A DNA stretch of 64,000 bases from Pseudomonas chlororaphis subsp. aurantiaca (GCF_013466605.1 NZ_CP059162.1:3596001-3660000), one strand, 5' to 3'. Shown: positions 11,401-21,825, counted from the first letter of the stretch. The notes: a model not told the origin generated them from the sequence alone. Translations and numbers: made by a program.

Positions 11401-12033
11401 ATGAATGTCCTTCGGCGCATCTGGGAACACTTCGAGGAGGGCTTCATCGTCTTCCTTCTGGCAGCCATGACGTTAATCACCTTCGTCTACGTCATCCTCA
11501 ACAATCTCTATACCCTGTTCTACCGCCTTGCCGAGAGCTGGCAAGGCGTCAGCGAACCGCTGTTCGCCATGGGCGATCGGGTCATGACGATGGCTCAGGC
11601 CATGACCTGGAGTACCTCGCTAACCAAGGCCCTGTTTGGCTGGCTGATATTCTTCGGATTGTCCTACGGTGTGCGCACAGCCGGCCATATCGGCGTTGAT
11701 GCGCTGGTACGGCTCGCCAGCAGATCCGTCCAGAAACGCATTGGCATCATGGCCTGCCTTTGCTGCCTGGCCTATGCCGGACTGCTCAGTATTGCCAGTT
11801 TCGAATGGATCCGGACCCTGATGATCGCCGATATAGGTGCCGAGGACCTGGGCCACTTCGGCATCATGCAATGGCATGTAGGACTGATTGTCCCTTTGGG
11901 TTTCGCGCTGGTATTTATCCGCTTCGCTGAAATTCTCGTGCGCATTCTGCAAAACCGTCAGACCGGCCTGGGCCTGGCCGATGAAGCCACTGATGCGATG
12001 AAACTGACCGAGCACGAGGATGATAAGTCATGA
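11401..12033 (+). CDS. dctQ: TRAP transporter small permease DctQ
   Basis: A 210-residue membrane protein with four hydrophobic segments (EGFIVFLLAAMTLITFVYVI, LFGWLIFFGLSYG, IGIMACLCCLAYAGLLSI, HVGLIVPLGFALVFIRF), the DctQ pattern. The RTAGHIGVDAL segment corresponds to the conserved G-x-H-I-x-V-D motif of the family. It starts 58 bases after dctP and overlaps dctM by four bases (ATGA), so it is co-translated with the large permease. It forms the accessory membrane subunit of the Na+-coupled transporter. Confidence 0.93.
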   Translation: MNVLRRIWEHFEEGFIVFLLAAMTLITFVYVILNNLYTLFYRLAESWQGVSEPLFAMGDRVMTMAQAMTWSTSLTKALFGWLIFFGLSYGVRTAGHIGVDALVRLASRSVQKRIGIMACLCCLAYAGLLSIASFEWIRTLMIADIGAEDLGHFGIMQWHVGLIVPLGFALVFIRFAEILVRILQNRQTGLGLADEATDAMKLTEHEDDKS

Positions 12034-13313
12034 CGATTGCCTTCCTGTTTGTGACCCTGTTCGTGCTGATGTTCATCGGCATTCCCATTGCTATTTCCCT
12101 GGGGTTGGCAGGCTCGCTGACCATCGTTTTTTTCAGCCAGGACTCCGTGCGCTCTCTGGCAATCAAGCTGTTCGAGACATCCGAGCACTACACATTGCTG
12201 GCCATTCCGTTCTTCTTACTCGCGGGCGCCTTTATGACTACTGGTGGTGTCGCGCGTCGCTTGATCGATTTCGCTAACGCCTGTGTCGGGCATATTCGTG
12301 GTGGCTTGGCCATTGCAGCGGTGCTGGCCTGCATGTTGTTCGCAGCTCTATCCGGCTCCAGCCCGGCGACAGTGGCGGCGGTGGGCTCCATTGCTATCGC
12401 CGGCATGGTCCGCTCCGGTTATCCGCAAGCCTTTGGCGCAGGAATCGTGTGTAACGCAGGAACCTTGGGCATCCTGATTCCGCCCTCGATCGTGATGGTG
12501 GTCTACGCAGCTGCAACCGAAACCTCCGTCGGCAAGTTGTTTATGGCAGGGGTGGTACCGGGCTTGTTACTGGGGGGAGTGCTGATGATCGCAATCTACA
12601 TCGTCGCCCTGAAGAAAAAACTGCCCGCCATGCCGCGCGCGACGTTCCGTGAATGGCTTGGCACGGCACGTAAGGCGATCTGGGGCCTGCTGCTGATGCT
12701 CATCATTCTTGGAGGCATCTACTCGGGAATGTTCACCCCGACCGAAGCGGCGGCGGTGGCGGCGGTGTATTCGGGTTTCATTGCCCTGTTCGTGTACAAA
12801 GACCTGACGCTCCGCGAAACACCCAAAGTACTGCTGGACTCTGCCAAGTTGAGCATCATGCTGATGTTCATCATTGCCAACGCCATGCTCTTCGCCCACG
12901 TTCTAACCACCGAACAGTTGCCTCAACAAATCACCGCCTGGGTCATCGAAGCTGGCCTGACACCCGTGATGTTTCTGCTTGTGATGAACATTGTGCTCTT
13001 GATTGCGGGTGCCTTCATGGAGCCCTCGGCCATCATCCTGATCCTGGCCCCGATACTTTTCCCCATTGCCACGAAGTTGGGTATCGACCCGATCCATCTT
13101 GGCATCATCATGGTGGTGAACCTGGAGATCGGCCTGATCACGCCACCGGTGGGGCTAAACCTGTTCGTCACCTCCGCGGTGACAGGTATGACCCTGCCTG
13201 CAACCATAAGAGCCGCCATGCCGTGGCTAATGCTATTGCTGCTGTTCTTGATCCTGATTACCTATGTACCCTGGATTTCCCTGGTTCTACCGAACTGGCT
13301 GGGCATGAGTTGA
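12030..13313 (+). CDS. dctM: TRAP transporter large permease DctM
   Basis: A 427-residue polytopic protein of the DctM family with about 12 hydrophobic helices. Family motifs include SGSSPATVAAVGSIAIAGM, GTLGILIPPSIVMVVYAAAT and LEIGLITPPVGLNLFVTSAV, the last two containing the paired Pro motifs of the ion-translocating hairpins. The start overlaps the end of dctQ. With DctP and DctQ it makes a complete TRAP transporter. No DctBD two-component genes are adjacent. A short hairpin (TTGGG/CCCAA, 13319-13343) follows but lacks a T-run. Confidence 0.95.
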   Translation: MTIAFLFVTLFVLMFIGIPIAISLGLAGSLTIVFFSQDSVRSLAIKLFETSEHYTLLAIPFFLLAGAFMTTGGVARRLIDFANACVGHIRGGLAIAAVLACMLFAALSGSSPATVAAVGSIAIAGMVRSGYPQAFGAGIVCNAGTLGILIPPSIVMVVYAAATETSVGKLFMAGVVPGLLLGGVLMIAIYIVALKKKLPAMPRATFREWLGTARKAIWGLLLMLIILGGIYSGMFTPTEAAAVAAVYSGFIALFVYKDLTLRETPKVLLDSAKLSIMLMFIIANAMLFAHVLTTEQLPQQITAWVIEAGLTPVMFLLVMNIVLLIAGAFMEPSAIILILAPILFPIATKLGIDPIHLGIIMVVNLEIGLITPPVGLNLFVTSAVTGMTLPATIRAAMPWLMLLLLFLILITYVPWISLVLPNWLGMS

Positions 13314-13480
13314 TGCCTTTGGGCTGAGTTGTCTTAGACCCAACCAATACCCAATTGAGAGGGATGGAGAACTGATAACAGAACGCAGGCGGCTAGTAAT
13401 GCCAAAAGGTATTTTTCAAAGCAATCCGGCCAAAGCGAGACAGCAGTCGTAGTTGACGATAGCGTCACATTATACTTCCG

Positions 13481-14677
13481 TTATTGGGCTTTGACTGGGC
13501 TCGCCATGGTGCTACTGCGACGCAGGACTATCACACCAGCAATCGCAGCCGAGACCGAACCAATCAGTACCCCAACTTTGACTTCATCGACCAAATGAGG
13601 AAGACCAGGGAATGCCAGGTTGCCAATGAACAGGCTCATGGTAAAACCAATACCACAGAGGAGCGCGACCCCGTAAAGCTGCAGCCAGTTGCTCCCTTCC
13701 GGCAACTTGGCCAACCCTGTGTGAATGGCTAGCGCAGCCAATAGGAAAACCCCTACCTGCTTACCCGCCAAAAGACCCAGCGCTACCCCTAGAGGGACCG
13801 GATCGACCAGGTTTTCCATGGATATACCGCCCAGCGAAACACCGGCATTGGCAAAGCCAAAAATGGGTACTACGGCGAACGCAACCCAGGAGTGCAGTTT
13901 TTCTTCAAGAAACAGCAACGGAGAACGAGCTTCTTCTTCCGGCCTCCCCATCGGAATGCACAACGCCAGTGCGACACCCGCCAGGGTGGCATGTACCCCC
14001 GATTGCAGAACGAAGAACCACAATACGCTTCCGACCAAGAGATATGGAAACAGCTGTCTTACTCCCAGTCGACTCATTGCAATCAGAATGAGCAGGGTGG
14101 TGAGCGAAGCCAGTAACATCGGCATGGAAAGGTCCGACGTGTAGAAAAAGGCAATGATCACCACCGCACCGAGGTCGTCGATAATCGCTAGAGCTGCGAG
14201 AAACACCTTCAGCGAAATAGGGACGCGCTTACCCAGCAGCGACAAGACACCCAAGGCGAATGCGATATCAGTTGCTGCAGGGATGGCCCACCCCCCGAGA
14301 GTCTGGGCATTCCCCCAGTTAAACGCAATGTAGATAAGGGCGGGAACAAGCATGCCACCCATCGCAGCAAATCCCGGCAAGGCACGCTGACCCCAAGTTG
14401 AAAGCCCTCCAGCCAACACTTCTCTTTTAATCTCTAGACCGACCATCAGGAAGAAGATCGCCATCAGCCCATCATTCACCCAATGTTCGACAGACATGCC
14501 CAGCCAAACCGTGCGCAGTACGGCGAAGTAATCCTGGGAAAGTGGCGAGTTGGCAACAATCAGAGCAGCCAAAGCTGAGGCCATCAGTACTAGGCCTCCA
14601 GCGGCTTCCGAGGACAGGAAACGAGCCAGAATTGCAGCTGCTCTAGGGGTTTCGGCAGTGGCTTGATGCTTGGTCAT
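13481..14677 (-). CDS. nhaA: Na+/H+ antiporter NhaA
   Basis: A 398-residue inner-membrane antiporter. The catalytic acidic residues of NhaA are present: Asp137 in [15 protein letters not shown] and the Asp167-Asp168 pair in [20 protein letters not shown]. The family ends [15 protein letters not shown] are also present. It extrudes Na+ or Li+ in exchange for protons and supports pH and salt homeostasis. Base composition is less GC-rich than the catabolic region to the right. It is divergent from the P-type ATPase and groups functionally with the K+ and cation transporters that follow. Confidence 0.95.
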   Translation of the reverse strand: MTKHQATAETPRAAAILARFLSSEAAGGLVLMASALAALIVANSPLSQDYFAVLRTVWLGMSVEHWVNDGLMAIFFLMVGLEIKREVLAGGLSTWGQRALPGFAAMGGMLVPALIYIAFNWGNAQTLGGWAIPAATDIAFALGVLSLLGKRVPISLKVFLAALAIIDDLGAVVIIAFFYTSDLSMPMLLASLTTLLILIAMSRLGVRQLFPYLLVGSVLWFFVLQSGVHATLAGVALALCIPMGRPEEEARSPLLFLEEKLHSWVAFAVVPIFGFANAGVSLGGISMENLVDPVPLGVALGLLAGKQVGVFLLAALAIHTGLAKLPEGSNWLQLYGVALLCGIGFTMSLFIGNLAFPGLPHLVDEVKVGVLIGSVSAAIAGVIVLRRSSTMASPVKAQ

Positions 14678-15233
14678 CAGCGTCCTTTAGGGGCACTTAA
14701 AAGGAAGCATATTAACATCTGGTACACACGAACATGGCAGTGACGAGCAGTCTGAAATGGCTAATGATATTCATTACGACTAGTGGCTTGTACGGTTAAC
14801 GTTACTTTTCATTGGAGTCCTCGGTAACTGCCCCTCTCAGATATCGACCGGTGAGGCCCGCATTGAAGTCGCGACGATGTACAAATGCATCCAGAGGAAT
14901 TGCTGGAGGAGTGAAGCATCAAGAGATTTAAATAGATCCAGGTCGATAGCAGTACGCAATCAATCAAGGTGGATAGCGCTTTCTCGGCGAGGCTTTTATT
15001 TGAATGTGTGAAGGGGGAGGGAGTCCGTCGTTATTAATGAACTAATAAGCTTTACTGTCGATTGTTTGGATTTTGACCTGGATCAATGATTGCTTGGCAG
15101 CACGGTTGCGCACATCGCTTAGTTCGTCTCAACTCAATTGATATATCTGTGTCCGTTCATGAGTGCGGTAATTGATAATTTGTAGGCGGTCATACCTTTT
15201 CGATTGAGCTGTGCACACAGGAGATACTCCTTG
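14678..15233. other. Divergent promoter region, nhaA and P-type ATPase
   Basis: A relatively AT-rich 556-base spacer without a convincing gene. It contains one Anr-type box (15073-15086) close to the ATPase. Nothing else is recognised. Confidence 0.5.
15073..15086. promoter_or_regulatory. Anr/FNR-type box upstream of P-type ATPase
   Basis: TTGACCTGGATCAA matches TTGAT-N4-ATCAA with one difference, a spelling frequent in Pseudomonas Anr sites. It ends about 150 bases before the ATPase ATG. Confidence 0.65.
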
Positions 15234-17966
15234 ATGAAGCAGGTGGTCGACACTGTCGCTGAGCAAGCACCAATTCCCATGCATCCCGCGGCTTGGCACA
15301 CGCTGCCGGCGGAGCAGGTGACGAGCTTGCTTGGAGTCGGCGAGCATGTCGGACTGGGCTCGGCCGAAGTTCAAGCCAGACTTGAACACATGGGGTTCAA
15401 TCGCTTACCAGAAACCGCACGGCGACCAGCATGGCTGCGTTTCTTGCTGCAATTTCACAACATTCTAATTTATGTGCTTCTCGGATCTGCGGTGATCACC
15501 GCGATACTGCACCATCTGTGGGATACGGTGGTGATTCTTGCGGTGGTTATTGCCAACGCAATCATTGGCTATGTCCAGGAAGGCAAGGCAGAAAAAGCCA
15601 TGGACGCTATTCGGCAGATGTTGGCACCGCACGCAGCGGTACTTCGTGCAGGAGAACGCCTGAGCGTTGTGGGCGAAGAGTTGGTGCCTGGCGATATCGT
15701 ATTGCTGGAGGCCGGAGACAAGGTTCCTGCTGATCTACGCTTGCTGCACGCGAACAGACTACAGATTCAAGAAGCAATTCTTACTGGTGAATCCATACCC
15801 GTAGAAAAACACACTGAACCCGTACCCCTAGGAGCGGCGCTGGGTGATCGCACCTGTATGGCGTTCAGCGGTACGCTCGTGACTTGCGGACAAGCAAAAG
15901 GGGTTGTAGTCGCGACCGCTGCAGGAACCGAAATTGGACGTATCAGTTGCCTGCTGTCACAAGTAAAAACGCTGACCACGCCGCTGGTGCAGCAAATGAA
16001 CGTATTTGCGCGCTGGCTGACAATCCTGATCCTGTTAATCGGCGGCCTGTTGCTCATGTTCGGCCATTATGTCGGACACTATGAATTCACCGACATATTC
16101 ATGGTCGTGGTGGGGATGTCGGTAGCGGCGATACCAGAAGGGTTGCCGGCCGTCCTTACTATCACGCTGGCTGTCGGCGTTCGGGCAATGGCTTGCCGCA
16201 ATGCCATTGTACGTCGCTTGCCTGCCATCGAAACGCTGGGCTCGGTATCAGTCATCTGCACTGACAAAACGGGTACTCTCACCCGTAACGAGATGATGGT
16301 AGCGTCGGTAGTAACAAGTGATCTCACCTTCACGGTCGATGGTGCTGGTTATCAGCCAGTGGGAAACATGAACCTTGCTGATCATCTGATCGACACATCG
16401 AATCACCCGACATTGGCGGAGCTAGGGCGAGCCGCCAGTCTTTGCAACGATGCTGTGTTGAGCCTGCATGGGGACGTATGGCGAGTCGAAGGAGACCCGA
16501 TGGAGGGTGCCTTGCTGGCGTTTTCCGGAAAAACCGGAATTGATAGCAATGAAGAGCGTCGTACCTGGACCCGCACCGATGCCATCCCATTTGATGCGAA
16601 ACATCGCTTTATGGCGACGCTGCATCACAACCATGAGCGGCATGCCTCAATTTACGTGAAAGGTGCGCCAGAGCAGATTCTGGCAATGTGCACGCAACAA
16701 CGGGTCAAAGGAGGGGGGATTGACCGACTCAATGTTGCCTATTGGCACGAACAGGCAAATACCATTGCTAGAAAAGGGCAGAGGGTATTGGCATTTGCAA
16801 TGAGATCAGTACGGCCCGAACACACCGTTCTGGAATTTGGTGACGTACACAAAACGTTAACCTTGCTAGGCATGGTCGGAATGATTGACCCACCTCGACC
16901 AGAGACGATACAGGCAGTTAGGCAATGCCAGATGGCGGGCATTGTAGTGAAAATGATCACCGGCGATCACGCCGGCACTGCCTCCGCTATCGGCAGTCAG
17001 ATTGGTCTGCAAAATTCCGACAGGGTACTGACCGGTATCGATCTAGACACCATGAACGATGCAACCCTCAAGGAGGCGGTAAAGGACGTCAATATCTTCG
17101 CTCGCACCAATCCAGAACATAAACTCAGGCTGGTGATGTTACTGCAATCGAATGGCATGACCGTCGCCATGACCGGCGATGGAGTCAACGACGCACCGGC
17201 GCTAAAGCGTGCCGATGCCGGAATCGCCATGGGAGGAAAAGGCAGCGAAGCTGCCAAGGAAGCCGCAGATTTGGTGCTGGCAGATGACAACTTCGCGTCC
17301 ATTGTGGCAGCGGTTCGCGAAGGGCGGACTGTCTACGACAACATCAAGAAAGTGCTGAGTTGGACGCTACCCACCAATGCTGGCGAGACCATGACTATTA
17401 TTGTCGCGCTGCTTTTGGGTATTACGCTGCCGGTGACGCCGATACAGATTCTGTGGGTCAATCTGATTACCGCGGTGACACTTGGCATCGCGCTCGCGTT
17501 CGAGCCTACCGAAGAAAACACCATGCGCAGACCACCCCGTTCACGTAAAGAGCCACTGATAAGCGGTGCATTGGTTTGGCATATGGTGCTTGTTTCTATT
17601 CTGTTTCTCTGCGGCGTTTACGGCATCTTTTCGTATGCACTCGACCGTGGCTACTCAACGGAGTTGGCCCGAACCATCGCGGTGAACACGTTAGTCGTGA
17701 TGGAAATATTCCATCTGTTCTTCATTCGCAATCTCTACGGCACATCGCTTACCTGGAAGGGCATTCGTGGCACCAAGGTCGTGTGGATGACCGTCGCGGT
17801 GGTTACCTTTGCTCAGTTCGTCATTACGTATGCACCTCCTCTGCAAAAGGTTTTTGCAACGGAAGCGATTCCCTTCGTTGATGGCCTACTGATCATCGGC
17901 GTTGGTATTGCGCTCTTTGCCATTATTGAGATCGAAAAACAGATTCGAATCCGTTTGTCCGAGTAG
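15234..17966 (+). CDS. P-type cation-transporting ATPase (P2 type, Ca2+/Mg2+/Na+-like)
   Basis: A 910-residue P-type ATPase with complete machinery. It has an N-terminal cation-ATPase domain (EVQARLEHMGFNRLPE), the TGES-type actuator motif (AILTGESIPVEK), the phosphorylation motif DKTGTLT with Asp344, the nucleotide-binding KGAPEQIL and the hinge MTGDGVNDAPALKRADAGIA. Ten hydrophobic helices are expected, with PEGLP in M4. This is the layout of SERCA/PMR1-like bacterial ATPases. The ion is not certain: Ca2+, Mg2+, Mn2+ or Na+. The ATG at 15234 follows AGGAG by ten bases; a TTG at 15204 is less likely. An Anr box upstream and a Usp gene downstream suggest low-oxygen or stress control. Confidence 0.93.
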   Translation: MKQVVDTVAEQAPIPMHPAAWHTLPAEQVTSLLGVGEHVGLGSAEVQARLEHMGFNRLPETARRPAWLRFLLQFHNILIYVLLGSAVITAILHHLWDTVVILAVVIANAIIGYVQEGKAEKAMDAIRQMLAPHAAVLRAGERLSVVGEELVPGDIVLLEAGDKVPADLRLLHANRLQIQEAILTGESIPVEKHTEPVPLGAALGDRTCMAFSGTLVTCGQAKGVVVATAAGTEIGRISCLLSQVKTLTTPLVQQMNVFARWLTILILLIGGLLLMFGHYVGHYEFTDIFMVVVGMSVAAIPEGLPAVLTITLAVGVRAMACRNAIVRRLPAIETLGSVSVICTDKTGTLTRNEMMVASVVTSDLTFTVDGAGYQPVGNMNLADHLIDTSNHPTLAELGRAASLCNDAVLSLHGDVWRVEGDPMEGALLAFSGKTGIDSNEERRTWTRTDAIPFDAKHRFMATLHHNHERHASIYVKGAPEQILAMCTQQRVKGGGIDRLNVAYWHEQANTIARKGQRVLAFAMRSVRPEHTVLEFGDVHKTLTLLGMVGMIDPPRPETIQAVRQCQMAGIVVKMITGDHAGTASAIGSQIGLQNSDRVLTGIDLDTMNDATLKEAVKDVNIFARTNPEHKLRLVMLLQSNGMTVAMTGDGVNDAPALKRADAGIAMGGKGSEAAKEAADLVLADDNFASIVAAVREGRTVYDNIKKVLSWTLPTNAGETMTIIVALLLGITLPVTPIQILWVNLITAVTLGIALAFEPTEENTMRRPPRSRKEPLISGALVWHMVLVSILFLCGVYGIFSYALDRGYSTELARTIAVNTLVVMEIFHLFFIRNLYGTSLTWKGIRGTKVVWMTVAVVTFAQFVITYAPPLQKVFATEAIPFVDGLLIIGVGIALFAIIEIEKQIRIRLSE

Positions 17967-18097
17967 AGCCCGGTTGCAAGCTGGCCCCATACTATTGAGG
18001 TGCAATCTGTAACTGCTCCCCTTAAGCCGCAAGGTGGTTCGCTTGGGGAAAGCTTGCTGGACAAGCACCTTCAGGCCACTGAAAAAAGGATCTAGAA

Positions 18098-18532
18098 ATG
18101 CATAAAATTCTTGTTGCTGTCGACGGATCCGAACATTCAGAGCGCGCAGTGCTTTACCTCATCGGACTGATCCAGGATGGCGGATTGCTGGGAGGAAGTG
18201 TTGAGGTACACTTGGTGAATGTGCAGCCCCTTTTACCGACACGAATCGCACAAGACATAGCGGGGGATGAGCTTGATCGCTACTACGATCACAAAAGTAC
18301 TGAAGAATCACAAAAGGCTGTGGCGCTTCTGAAACAAGAAGGCATTGCATTCACATTCCACACATTGTTGGGCGACGCGGCTAGCAAAATTGTAGCGGCT
18401 TCACAGTCCTTGGGATGTGATAGCATCATTTTAGGTTCACATGGCAACGGTTTCCTGGCAGGAATCTTTCTGGGCTCCGTTGCAACCAAGGTGATTCAAC
18501 TCTCCAGTATCCCAATCACCTTAGTCAAATAA
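18098..18532 (+). CDS. Universal stress protein, UspA family
   Basis: A 144-residue single Usp domain, beginning MHKILVAVDGSEHSERAV. The ATP-binding motif G-x2-G-x9-G-S is present as GSHGNGFLAGIFLGSVATKV near the C-terminus, so it is probably an ATP-binding UspFG-type member. It lies 131 bases after the P-type ATPase on the same strand and may share its Anr-controlled transcript. Usp proteins in Pseudomonas are commonly induced by oxygen limitation. Confidence 0.9.
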   Translation: MHKILVAVDGSEHSERAVLYLIGLIQDGGLLGGSVEVHLVNVQPLLPTRIAQDIAGDELDRYYDHKSTEESQKAVALLKQEGIAFTFHTLLGDAASKIVAASQSLGCDSIILGSHGNGFLAGIFLGSVATKVIQLSSIPITLVK

Positions 18533-19047
18533 TGGATAGTGAGTTGCTCGTTGATAGCCTGATCATTACTACGTTATCAAAAGCAGCTATTCGGTAGATG
18601 CTTTGACTGAAGCTCATCCATAACGGCTGCTATATCACCCTGCTGAGAGGGGGATCTTGTTGATAAATTTTGAATTGAATATGCTCTCGACAAAGTTCTC
18701 ATATCGAGTAGCCTAGAATTTAGCATCAAGCAAATCGCTAGGTGAATACAGCCAGCTACTGCTTATGTATTATTGCTTCGTCCGTATTATGGGCGGGGTC
18801 GCGTCGGCACCCGAAAGGGTGGTCGGTCCTTGTGGTCGGCACGCCAACCTTCGCGGCTTTGCCCACCCCCTTTGGACTGGGAGCAGATTCCCGTATCTCC
18901 GACAACTAAGTTTCGCAATCGAACCTAGCTCTCATCAGTACGATCATGACAACCTTGAAGACGGCCCGCCGTTAGGGTTCAAAATACGTGTGGCATGTTT
19001 ATCGAGCGCAGTAGATTTCCTTGTCGCGACATAAGTTCGGATACTAA
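18533..19047. other. Intergenic, Usp to K+ transporter
   Basis: A 515-base spacer. A short open frame at 18765-19034 has no ribosome site and no family resemblance. It presumably holds the K+ transporter promoter. No recognisable operator was seen. Confidence 0.4.
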
Positions 19048-20376
19048 ATGAAATTACTGCTACATCCAGCCAGGGTTGTCGCTCTGGTTTTCTTGGCCGC
19101 GATACTGGCCGGCACAGCTATTCTGATGCTGCCGATTTCCCACGCCGAGGGTATCGTTACCCCTTGGGTGACTGCCTTCTTCACCGCAGTATCTGCCGTC
19201 TGCGTTACTGGGCTAGTAGTGGTGGACACTGGTACGTACTGGTCGACCTTCGGCCAGTTGGTGATTCTGCTACTGTTCCAACTCGGTGGCTTCGGCATCA
19301 TGACGGTAGCGACCTTGCTGGGCTTGATGGTCAACCGAGGCTTTCGCCTACGCACCAAAATGGTCGCACAGTTCGAGTCTCGCTCATTAGGGTTGGGCGA
19401 CATTGCCAGCGTGGCCAAGCTGGTTCTGGTGGTGACGTTCGCCTTGGAACTCCTCGTGACCCTGTGGCTCACCCTCAGATTACACCTGACCTATGACCTA
19501 TCATGGGCCGATGCTGCGTGGAGCGGCCTATTTCATGCAGTATCTGCATTCAATAACGCCGGCTTCTCCATTCATTCCGACAGCCTGATGCGCTACGCCT
19601 CGGATGCTTCGATCCTACTGCCGGTCATGGCTGCGATCATTATCGGTGGCATAGGCTTTCCCGTGCTGTATGACTTGCGCAGCAGGTTCAACGACTCCCG
19701 TCATTGGTCGCTTCATACCAAACTCACCCTGGCTGGAACGGCAATCCTGCTGCTGGGCGGTTTTTTCACGCTTTTGCTGTTCGAGTGGTCCAACTCGGCA
19801 ACCCTCGGCCCCATGCCAGTGGCCGATAAAATGCTCTCGGCGGCATTTGCTGCCGTTTCTGCGCGTACCGCCGGCTTCAACTCCATAGATATTGGCGCGT
19901 TGACCCGTGAAAGCTGGGCATTGCACTACTTCCTGATGTTCGTCGGGGGGGGCAGCGCGGGAACCGCAGGTGGCGTCAAAGTCGGTACTGTTGCCATCCT
20001 GATTTTACTAATCATCGCCGAAATTCGTGGCCATAGTGACAGCGAGGCATTTGGCCGACGAGTCAGCGCCTCAGCCCAGCGTCAGGCCATCACGGTACTC
20101 GTGCTGGGCAGCTCCTTGATCGTACTGGGGACGCTCTTTATCTTGCGTGGAACAGATTTCCCCACCGACCAAGTCATATTCGAGGTCATCTCGGCATTTG
20201 GTACGGTCGGCTTGTCCACCGGCATCACCGCCGACCTCCCAGAGTCGAGCCAACTGATGCTGACGCTGCTGATGTATATCGGGCGAGTCGGCACTATCAC
20301 ACTTGCGGCGTCACTGGCCCTGGGCGAGCACCGCATGCCCTACCGCTACCCAGAGGAGCATCCAATTGTTGGCTAA
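19048..20376 (+). CDS. Potassium uptake protein, TrkH/KtrB family (membrane pore)
   Basis: A 442-residue membrane protein, a length nearer to KtrB than to the longer TrkH. Four pore loops with selectivity-filter glycines are visible: AVSAVCVTGL, HAVSAFNNAGF, AAVSARTAGFN and SAFGTVGLSTG. The intramembrane gate segment GGGSAGTAGGVKVGT is also present. It forms the K+-conducting dimer, with the RCK subunit encoded next. The downstream gene overlaps its stop codon, so the two are stoichiometrically coupled. Confidence 0.92.
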   Translation: MKLLLHPARVVALVFLAAILAGTAILMLPISHAEGIVTPWVTAFFTAVSAVCVTGLVVVDTGTYWSTFGQLVILLLFQLGGFGIMTVATLLGLMVNRGFRLRTKMVAQFESRSLGLGDIASVAKLVLVVTFALELLVTLWLTLRLHLTYDLSWADAAWSGLFHAVSAFNNAGFSIHSDSLMRYASDASILLPVMAAIIIGGIGFPVLYDLRSRFNDSRHWSLHTKLTLAGTAILLLGGFFTLLLFEWSNSATLGPMPVADKMLSAAFAAVSARTAGFNSIDIGALTRESWALHYFLMFVGGGSAGTAGGVKVGTVAILILLIIAEIRGHSDSEAFGRRVSASAQRQAITVLVLGSSLIVLGTLFILRGTDFPTDQVIFEVISAFGTVGLSTGITADLPESSQLMLTLLMYIGRVGTITLAASLALGEHRMPYRYPEEHPIVG

Positions 20377-21061
20377 GTTTCTGTTTACCGAACAGTTTGC
20401 CTTTTCCAAGGGCGATAGCGTGGTGGTCATCGGTCTCGGCCGCTTCGGCGGCTCCGTGGCCCAATCGCTGATGCGGCTCGGTCACGATGTGATGGGCATC
20501 GACCGAGACGCCGAGCCTGTCCATGACTGGGCCGATCTCTTGACTCATGCGGTCCAGGCCGACTCCACCAACCTGATGGTCTTGCGCCAGCTAGGCGTTG
20601 CCGACTTCGCACACGCCATCGTAGGGATAGGCACCGATCTGGCAGCTAGCCTGATGACCATCATGGCGCTGACCGAACTGGGTATCCAGGATATCTGGGT
20701 CAAGGCCCTGACGGCCGAACATGGGCAGATAGCCCAGCGAATTGGCGCCCATCATGTCGTCTACCCGGAGAAGGATATGGGGGAGCGAGTCGCCCAGCTC
20801 ATTACTGGGCGGATGATCGATTTCATTGAGTTTGACGATGGTTTTGCCATCGCCAAGATTCACGCCCCCCCGCCTAGCCACAACAGCACACTGGCCGACG
20901 GCAATATCCGTGAAAAATTCGGCGTGACAGTTGTGGGGGTGAAGCGCGCCAATCAAGACTTCCTCCATGCCACCCCTAGCACCCTGATCCTGCCGGGTGA
21001 TCTGTTAATCGTGTCCGGCCCGACCCACCTGATTCAGAAATTTGCGGGCCACTCGACATAG
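20369..21061 (+). CDS. Potassium uptake regulatory subunit, TrkA/KtrA (RCK) family
   Basis: A 230-residue RCK protein. An N-terminal Rossmann domain (VVVIGLGRFGGSVAQSLMRL, acidic residue after the second strand in GIDRD) is followed by a TrkA-C domain (FGVTVVGVKR, LILPGDLLIVSGPT). It binds nucleotides and gates the KtrB/TrkH pore. No ATG is available; TTG at 20369 (or 20366) follows GAGGAG with good spacing and overlaps the last codons of the pore gene by eight bases, a classic coupled start. The gene's end at 21061 marks the left edge of an accessory stretch. Confidence 0.88.
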   Translation: MAKFLFTEQFAFSKGDSVVVIGLGRFGGSVAQSLMRLGHDVMGIDRDAEPVHDWADLLTHAVQADSTNLMVLRQLGVADFAHAIVGIGTDLAASLMTIMALTELGIQDIWVKALTAEHGQIAQRIGAHHVVYPEKDMGERVAQLITGRMIDFIEFDDGFAIAKIHAPPPSHNSTLADGNIREKFGVTVVGVKRANQDFLHATPSTLILPGDLLIVSGPTHLIQKFAGHST

Positions 21062-21149
21062 CCAGAGGAACACTGCCAGGCAGAGACGGGACAGTAGGGA
21101 TAGTGCGTATGAACCGGGAGGGCACACACACCGACTCCGTTCCGCCGTC

Positions 21150-21755
21150 GTACCACGCATTCCTCGCTACCACGATAATCGGTTGAACCTGGCGAGCGTT
21201 GAGCAGGAAGCGAAAATGCTCGGCGATCTGCTCGGTGCTGTGTCCATTGGTGACGAAATCGCGCCGGTACTTAGCGCACTGGCTCGCGACAAGGGCGAGG
21301 ATTTTGATGTCCTGCATTTTGCCTGTCATGGCAGTACCGACTACACGCAGGTATGGAACGCCGGACTGTTGCTCAATGTGGCGGGCAGTGACAAAACCAC
21401 ACTTCTGTCGGTGGCTTCAGTACAGACCTTCGCCAACCTGGCGGTCGATGGTCAGCGGCCGCTGATTTTCCTCAATGCCTGCCAGTCCAGGGTTACAGGT
21501 CGCACCCTATCGGGTGCCGGAGGACTGGCCCAGGCGTTCGTCCAGCGCGGCGCCGGGTTGTTCGTCGGCACGCTGTGGTCGATCGGCGACAGACCGGCGC
21601 AGGGCTTCGCCTCGCAGTTCTACGGCCAGCTCAAGGCCGGCCAAAGCGTCAGTCAGGTGTTGCGTGCCGCCCGTGAACAGGCCAAGCACGATCTCGACAC
21701 GTCATGGCTGGCGTACACGGTCTACGGTCATCCCTACGCGCGTTTTTCACCATAA
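21150..21755 (+). pseudogene. CHAT-domain (caspase-like) protease, 5'-truncated
   Basis: The coding sequence is a recognisable CHAT domain (caspase HetF associated with TPRs). The catalytic His is in DVLHFACHGSTDYT and the catalytic Cys in PLIFLNACQS, followed by GGLAQAFVQRGAGLFVGTLW and a normal C-terminus (WLAYTVYGHPYARFSP). Homology-like sequence starts near 21150 (RYHDNRLNLASVEQEAKMLG). Upstream the frame runs into non-homologous sequence just after the K+ transporter, and no TPR or other N-terminal sensor region is present. So a larger protein has lost its 5' part, probably by recombination. The dyad is intact, so a short product might still fold, but there is no clear start codon with a ribosome site. 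Confidence 0.65.
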
Positions 21756-21825
21756 CGAGGGGAGGGGGGAAAGTAGCGCCCGATACCGGACATTCTTTTG
21801 TCGCTGCGCTTGCATCGTGGACCCA

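Noticed and set aside
13319-13343. Terminator after dctM
   Set aside because: Only a weak TTGGG/CCCAA hairpin with mismatches and no following T-run.
18765-19034. 89-codon open frame upstream of the K+ transporter
   Set aside because: No ribosome site, no protein-like periodicity and no recognisable family.
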